Positions 59,967-64,000 of a stretch of 64,000 bases of DNA are shown piece after piece (position 1 is the stretch's first letter; each line of letters starts with the position of its first letter). The position numbers and the translations under genes were made by a program. The stretch is taken from positions 183,330-247,329 of the forward strand of contig PXUA01000019.1 of the NCBI GenBank assembly GCA_003022435.1. The letters are read 5' to 3'. The DNA comes from Bacteroidetes bacterium SW_9_63_38. GTDB lineage: Bacteria; Bacteroidota; Rhodothermia; Rhodothermales; Salinibacteraceae. Below the pieces are notes generated by a model, which had not been told where the DNA came from, ran no database searches, and worked only from the letters and a program-made list of their open reading frames with translations.

Positions 59967-60492
59967 GAAAACCTTCCGGGAGCCGTTCGTAGCTCTCCGG
60001 CTCCTCCATCTCCGGCGGGTTCTGGACGTAGCCCTCGTCCTCGCACCAGTTGAAGGAGGCCCGGAGGTGGCGGTACCGTTTGTGCCGGGTGGCCTTCGCC
60101 ACGACGGTGTCGTAGACGAAGCCCGCCACGTCGGCCTTCTGGACCGAGTCCACGGGCATGTCCAGCGCGCCGCTCCGCTTGACGATGCCCTCGTAGCTCC
60201 CGATGCTGCTCTCAGCCAACCCGGCCTGGCGCTTCTCCGCAAGGAAGAGTCTCAGGGTCTCATGGACGTTGAGGGACCGGTCGGGCTCGTTCAGCTTCTT
60301 CCCGGTCCACGGGTCGTACTCGCCTGGGGGGCAAGGTCACCTGGGCGTAGGCGTCCTCGTACCTGCGCTTGAGCTTCTTGGAGACCCGTTTCCGGTTGGT
60401 GTCGAGGGCGACCTTCTTCCGGCTGGGCGTCTTGTTTAATGTCGTAGAACTGGAGGGAGTCCGTTGCCTTTGATCTCGACGAGGCTGGCCAT
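59967..60492 (-). pseudogene. Tyrosine recombinase/integrase, frameshifted N-terminal part
   Basis: Pieces in three frames line up as an integrase: MASLVEIKGNG, SLQFYDIK, SRKKVALDTNRKRVSKKLKR followed by RYEDAYAQ, then GEYDPWTGKKLNEPDRSLNV and the core-binding domain ETLRLFLAEKRQAGLAESSI, GSYEGIVKRSGALDM, VAGFVYDTVVAKATRHKRY and WCEDEGYVQNPP. At least two frameshifts separate the pieces, and the catalytic domain with its Arg-His-x-x-Arg-Tyr residues is absent. It lies about 1 kb from the tRNA-Leu gene, the expected target of such an enzyme. Confidence 0.75.
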
Positions 60493-60588
60493 GGCTTATG
60501 GGCGGTGAGTCCGAGGGATCGACCGCTCGGTTCACCGTACCAGCCTTGCCGGACAAAGCACACAGGATTCTCCGGTTTTTGCGGCTAT

Positions 60589-61371
60589 TTAGTAAAGGGG
60601 AGCGAAATTTCCTCTTGATGTCTCAAGCTTCTTCTTCGTCTTCGTTTTCGGGCAGCCACTCGTGACAGTGGGGGCATTTCTTGGCTCCGCGGGATATTTT
60701 TCTAGGCAATAAGGACAGGTTGGTCCCATTCTATCTAAACCCATTGTCTCCCTCGTATCTTTTTTGTCAAAGTACTGAAGCTTGTTACTTATCGATTTCC
60801 CAGCACTTCTGATAGCACTTGATATTTTCCCGCTTGGGGTCTGGATCGTCTGTAGCTGAGATTCTTCCTGATCGCTGAATTTGTACTCGATAACTCTGTC
60901 AAACTCCCTTCCAGATTCATTTTCATATGTGACTATTATTTCAACGTCACCGTGCTCTATTTCTTCTTTGTCTTCAGCGTTGGAAGCGTTGAAATTCAAA
61001 GTCCCAATCGGATAGTTGATTTGGCCACCCGGCCGGATATATTCTCCACCGTTTTTGACAATGGACGCTTGTTGGAGCGTATGTTCTTCATTTTGCCAGT
61101 CAATCTTGTCCTTAACCACATAAACGGATACGTTTCTTGCGGGAGCGTCTCCACGATTTGAGACGAGAAGACTGATTGACAAGCTCCGTTCCGACTGTAG
61201 TTCGGCGTACACGTCTGGTTGTCTTTCACGTCGCCTCTCTTGAAGTATCAGATAGGTCAGTCGGACGTAAACACCGGTGAAGACGGTGAGGAGGATATTC
61301 GTCCAGTGCTGAACCGTAAGATTTCTGGTCCAAGTCCAAAGGAAACTGGTAATTTCAATCAGCCAGTCCAT
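60589..61371 (-). CDS. Membrane-anchored protein with C-terminal zinc ribbon, frameshifted near the end
   Basis: 260 residues as written, from MDWLIEITSFLW. A membrane helix (NILLTVFTGVYVRLTYLI near 22-40) is followed by an Ig-like beta domain (LSISLLVSNRGDAPARNVSV to VEIIVTYENESGREFDRVIE). The end reads TCPYCLEKYPAEP and then nonsense. In the neighbouring frame the same DNA gives KKCPHCHEWLPENEDEEEA with a stop at 60623-60625. One missing A near 60678-60682 explains this: restoring it makes CPYC-x-CPHC, a zinc ribbon. The gene is AT-richer than its neighbours and lies in the tRNA-Leu island. Function unknown. Confidence 0.6.
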   Translation of the reverse strand: MDWLIEITSFLWTWTRNLTVQHWTNILLTVFTGVYVRLTYLILQERRRERQPDVYAELQSERSLSISLLVSNRGDAPARNVSVYVVKDKIDWQNEEHTLQQASIVKNGGEYIRPGGQINYPIGTLNFNASNAEDKEEIEHGDVEIIVTYENESGREFDRVIEYKFSDQEESQLQTIQTPSGKISSAIRSAGKSISNKLQYFDKKDTRETMGLDRMGPTCPYCLEKYPAEPRNAPTVTSGCPKTKTKKKLETSRGNFAPLY

Positions 61372-61548
61372 GTGGCAGGCAGAATGAGAGACGCCAGAAG
61401 TGGAACGAAGCTCCCAACCCTCGTAGCCTCGGCTTAGCAGAGACAGCCCCGCCTCAGAGTTGAACAGATGTTGAACAACCGGCCGACCGGACGGGGGAGA
61501 GGGTCTTGCGCTGGCTTCACAGAAATGCCGTTCAGAGCCGAAGAGATG

Positions 61549-61635
61549 TGCCCGAGGAGGGACTTGAACCCTCACGCCCTGTGAAGGGCAACGGATTTTG
61601 AATCCGTCGCGTCTGCCTAATTCCGCCACTCGGGC
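61549..61635 (-). tRNA. tRNA-Leu (anticodon CAA)
   Basis: 87 nt. The 5' end GCCCGAGTGGCGGAATTAGG pairs its first seven bases with CTCGGGC at the 3' end, leaving A73. The anticodon stem-loop is CGGAT-TCAAAA-TCCG with CAA; a long class II variable arm follows, and the T loop is GGGTTCAAGTCCC. CCA is not encoded. The degraded integrase and other accessory genes lie on its 3' side, with a decayed partial copy at 57.8 kb. Confidence 0.95.
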
Positions 61636-61636
61636 A

Positions 61637-61720
61637 GCTCCGAATTCGGAGTGTAGAATTCAGAATCGGGAGTTTAGAATGGGAAGTGAGGAGTGTGGAG
61701 TGTCGTGTCAGATGGCTCAA
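61637..61720. repeat. Low-complexity tract of GAATTC/GGAGTGT words
   Basis: Words such as CGGAGTGTAGAATTC, AGAATCGGGAGTTTAGAAT and GTGAGGAGTGTGGAGTG repeat loosely between the tRNA-Leu 5' end and the 3' end of the M20 peptidase gene. Similar in style to, but different in words from, the tracts at 20.0 and 20.7 kb. Confidence 0.45.
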
Positions 61721-61769
61721 TTCATCGGGGCGGGCGCGGGTTCCTGTCCGGCCCGTCCGGGTGCCGCCG

Positions 61770-63143
61770 TTAGGCGTCCATCGCCGCGTAGTGCTGGTGG
61801 AAGCGGATGATGGACCGGATGCCCTTCTGGAAGCGGTCGAGGGCAAAGTGCTCGTTGGGCGAGTGGATGGCGTCGGAGTCGAGGCCGAAGCCCATGAGCA
61901 CCGTGTCGAGGCCGAGCTTGTTCTTGAAGTCGGCCACGAGGGGGATGGTGCCGCCGTTGCGCACGAAGACCGGCTCGGTGCCCAGCACCTCATGGATGGC
62001 CGTCTGGGCGGCCTGCATGGGCGGGACGGTGGGGTCCACAACGACGGGGTCGCCACCGTGGATGCGGGTCATCGAGAGCTCCATCGTGTCGGGGACCTCG
62101 GCCTGCAGGTGCGCCTCCAGCTTGTCGTAGACATTGTCCACCTCCTGATGGGGCACCAGGCGCATGGAGAGCTTGGCGTGGGCCTTCGAGGGCAGCACCG
62201 TCTTGGCGCCCTCGCCGGTGTAGCCGCCCCAGAGGCCGTTGACGTCGAGGGTGGGGCGGGCCGTGAGGCCTTCGAGCGTGGTGTAGTCGCCCTCGGTGCG
62301 CACCGCGTCGATGTCGAGCGCGTCCCGCCAGCTCTCCTCATTGAACGGGAGATCGGCGTACGTCTCGCGCTCCTCCGGCGTCAGGTCACGCACGTCCTCG
62401 TAGAAGCCGGGGATGGTGACGCGGTGATTCTCGTCGTGCAGGCCGGCGATGAGTGCGCTGAGGGCGTTGGCGGGGTTGTGCACCGCGCCGCCGAAGTTGC
62501 CGGAGTGGAGGTCGCGGTTCGGGCCGCGGAGGGTAATCTCGGCGTAGGCGAGCCCGCGGAGGCCGTACGTGATGGAGGGGGTGTCCGGCGCAAACATGGC
62601 GGTGTCGGACACCAGCGCCACGTCGGCGTCGAGCCGCTCTTTGTTGTCAGGCACGAAGTCGGTGACGGCCATCGAGCCGGTTTCCTCTTCGCCTTCGATG
62701 AGGAACTTGAGGTTGACCGGCAGCTCACCCTCGCCCTGGAGGTAGGCCTCGGCGGCCTTCACGTGCATGAACATCTGTCCCTTGTCGTCGCAGGCGCCGC
62801 GGGCGTAGAGGGTGCCGTTCTTGCGGGTGGGCTCGAACGGGTCGCTGTCCCACTCGTCGAGCGGGTCGGGCGGCTGCACGTCGTAGTGGCCGTACACGAG
62901 CACGGTGGGGGCGTCGTCGCTCACGTGGTGCTCGGCGTACACGAGCGGGTGGCTGTCGGTCTCGATGACCTCGGCGTGCTCCATCCCCGCGGCGGCGAAG
63001 CGGTCGGCCAGCCAGTCGGCGGCCTGCTGCACGTGCTCGGCGTAGGCACTGTCGGTGCTGACGGACGGAATGCGGAGCAGGTCTTCGAGCTCGCCGACGA
63101 ACGTGTCGAAGTGGTCGTCGGCGTAGGAAAGGGCGGCGTCCAT
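61770..63143 (-). CDS. M20 family dipeptidase
   Basis: 457 residues from MDAALSYADDHFDTF. Metal-site blocks of the M20 family: VLVYGHYDVQPPDPLDEW near 85-102 (His/Asp ligands), ARGACDDKGQMFMHV near 117-131 (bridging Asp), FLIEGEEETGS near 150-160 (catalytic and ligand Glu), VSDTAMF near 180 and a late HSPNEHFAL near 430 (last His ligand). A lid/dimerisation domain spans about 200-370. Similar to carnosine dipeptidase-like exopeptidases acting on di- or oligopeptides. A TTG two codons earlier is an unlikely start. Its leader carries the CAACGC-type tract. Confidence 0.9.
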   Translation of the reverse strand: MDAALSYADDHFDTFVGELEDLLRIPSVSTDSAYAEHVQQAADWLADRFAAAGMEHAEVIETDSHPLVYAEHHVSDDAPTVLVYGHYDVQPPDPLDEWDSDPFEPTRKNGTLYARGACDDKGQMFMHVKAAEAYLQGEGELPVNLKFLIEGEEETGSMAVTDFVPDNKERLDADVALVSDTAMFAPDTPSITYGLRGLAYAEITLRGPNRDLHSGNFGGAVHNPANALSALIAGLHDENHRVTIPGFYEDVRDLTPEERETYADLPFNEESWRDALDIDAVRTEGDYTTLEGLTARPTLDVNGLWGGYTGEGAKTVLPSKAHAKLSMRLVPHQEVDNVYDKLEAHLQAEVPDTMELSMTRIHGGDPVVVDPTVPPMQAAQTAIHEVLGTEPVFVRNGGTIPLVADFKNKLGLDTVLMGFGLDSDAIHSPNEHFALDRFQKGIRSIIRFHQHYAAMDA

Positions 63144-63159
63144 GGACAATGGCGAATTT

Positions 63160-63360
63160 CGAGTGACGAGTGACGAGTGGTGCGGATCGGGCGGTGCGCG
63201 TTGTCGAGGGCGCGTTGAACGTTTTCGCGTTGGGCGTTTCGCGTTGGGCGTTAAGCGTTAGGCGTTAAGCGTTAAGCGTTCTAGGTTGTGTGTTGGTGGT
63301 TTCCGGCGTCATGACGCAGTACGACACACGCAATACGCAATACGAAATACACCCCGGTAT
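63160..63360. repeat. Low-complexity leader tract of the M20 gene
   Basis: Next to the gene is GAGTGACGAGTGACGAGTGG; further out (63217-63281) eight or so GCGTT(A/G)(A/G)GCGTT units with period 8-12. On the gene's coding strand these read CACTCGTCACTCGTCACTCG and CTTAACGCTTAACGCCTAAC, G-poor, like the leaders of argH and the SDR gene. CGCAATACGCAATACGAAAT follows near 63330. Confidence 0.65.
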
Positions 63361-63394
63361 CCGGAGGGCGCTTTCGTAGGGAGCGAGTTTGTGC

Positions 63395-64000
63395 TCAGCT
63401 GGCGTCCGGTTTCTTCCGGGCGTGCAGCAGGAGGCGGGGGCTGTTGGAGGTATGCAGGACGCCGCTATAATCCCCAAACGTGGCCACGAGATCAAGCCCC
63501 ACGTTGTCGTAGAGCGTGTTAAGGTCGTCGAGCGTGTAGAGGCGGACGCTTTCCGTGTACGTGGTCGAGGTGCCGTTGCGGGACAGCGTGATTTCCTTGT
63601 TGATGCGGTCGTCGTCGATCCAGCGGGTTTCTTCGATGGTGACGCCCTCGATCGTGCGGGTGGTGGCGGGCACGAGCGTGTCGGCCACCTGGGGGGCGTT
63701 GAGGAAGTCCTGCAAGAACCAGCCGCTGGGGCGGAGGGCCTGGGTCATGGCGGCAAGGGCGCGCTGGTTTTCGGCGTCGCTCTCGAAGTAGCCGAACGTG
63801 GTGAAGAGGTTCACGACGCCGTCCATGCAGGCGGTGCAGTACGGATTGCGCATGTCGCCGCGCTCGAAGGTGAGGTCGAGCCCCGCGTCCTCGGCCTGCG
63901 CGCGGGCCTCTGTGATGGCCTCTTCGGAGAGATCAATGCCGGTCACGTCGTAGCCGCGACGGGCAAAGATGCGGGCGTGGCGGCCGTGGCCGCACCCGAT
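63395..64000 (-). CDS. Class I SAM-dependent methyltransferase (5' end outside window)
   Basis: At least 201 residues are visible; the frame stays open to the window edge. At the edge IGCGHGRHARIFARRGYDVT is motif I, followed by GIDLSEEAITEARAQAED, GLDLTFERGDMRNPY and a motif IV VVNLFTTFGYFES. The C-terminal half is beta-rich (LSRNGTSTTYTESVRLYTLD). This resembles the methyltransferase_25/31 type of small-molecule enzymes. The substrate is unknown. About 30-45 residues of the N-terminus are probably missing. Confidence 0.8.
   Translation of the reverse strand: MGCGHGRHARIFARRGYDVTGIDLSEEAITEARAQAEDAGLDLTFERGDMRNPYCTACMDGVVNLFTTFGYFESDAENQRALAAMTQALRPSGWFLQDFLNAPQVADTLVPATTRTIEGVTIEETRWIDDDRINKEITLSRNGTSTTYTESVRLYTLDDLNTLYDNVGLDLVATFGDYSGVLHTSNSPRLLLHARKKPDAS

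Noticed and set aside
61532..62056. Minus-strand frame crossing the tRNA-Leu gene
   Set aside because: It reads through a tRNA and antisense-like frame of the M20 gene; not coding.

Overview
The window looks like chromosome from a GC-rich, probably halophilic member of the Rhodothermota (Salinibacter and relatives). This is inferred from the strongly acidic proteins, a short RpoD lacking region 1.1, GH3-type and alternative GlmU-type proteins, two C-terminal processing proteases, AGCS and NhaC sodium transporters, an ECF/kinase cassette, and few Shine-Dalgarno sites. No rRNA and no CRISPR array were seen; one tRNA-Leu is present.

Layout. 1-9 kb: WYL regulator, arylamine N-acetyltransferase with a clipped TetR regulator, a uracil-DNA-glycosylase-like protein, a Tat-lipoprotein TRAP binding protein, a lipoprotein and an M1 aminopeptidase. 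9-17 kb: argH, an NrnA-like DHH phosphoesterase, M17 aminopeptidase, pdxA, a methyltransferase, ftsE and a membrane protein. 18-28 kb: AGCS symporter, upp, S23-like protein, NhaC antiporter, cupin, def, a methyltransferase and a Zn/Mn ABC importer. 28-41 kb: SDR, ECF sigma, flavin reductase, two metallo-hydrolases, a phosphoesterase, GlmU-like protein, transaldolase, a beta-CASP nuclease and a D-2-hydroxyacid dehydrogenase fused to an Fe-S module. 41-52 kb: tandem ctpA paralogs, pcm, cdaA (c-di-AMP synthase), folP, GH3, rpoD and DUF2071.

From 52.5 kb the sequence decays: a frameshifted ECF sigma factor, a Ser/Thr kinase stopped and cut off, a lon fragment joined to it, an intact histidine kinase-receiver protein and another kinase remnant. 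Next comes a small degenerate island (about 57.8-61.6 kb) between a tRNA-Leu gene and a decayed copy of that tRNA's 3' half. It holds an aspartic protease pair, an ImmA/IrrE fragment, a broken PIN toxin, a dead tyrosine integrase and an AT-richer membrane protein with a frameshifted zinc ribbon. The window closes with an M20 dipeptidase and a partial methyltransferase.

The most unusual content is non-coding. A family of short elements with terminal inverted repeats (ends CTGATnCGTG, CCGATnCGTG or CCAATCCGTG), flanked by TA, occurs seven times. Three copies are exactly 99 bp. One splits the PIN gene and one splits the lon remnant, and removing the element plus one TA restores both frames exactly. 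Longer copies (166, 317 and 671 bp) carry palindromic cassettes, including a 34-bp tandem array and a hairpin whose stem shows a compensatory base-pair change between copies. One ends on the start codon of the metal-importer operon. A second signal is a set of low-complexity tracts with 14-, 15- and 61-bp periods or CAACGC-type words, several of which run into start codons.
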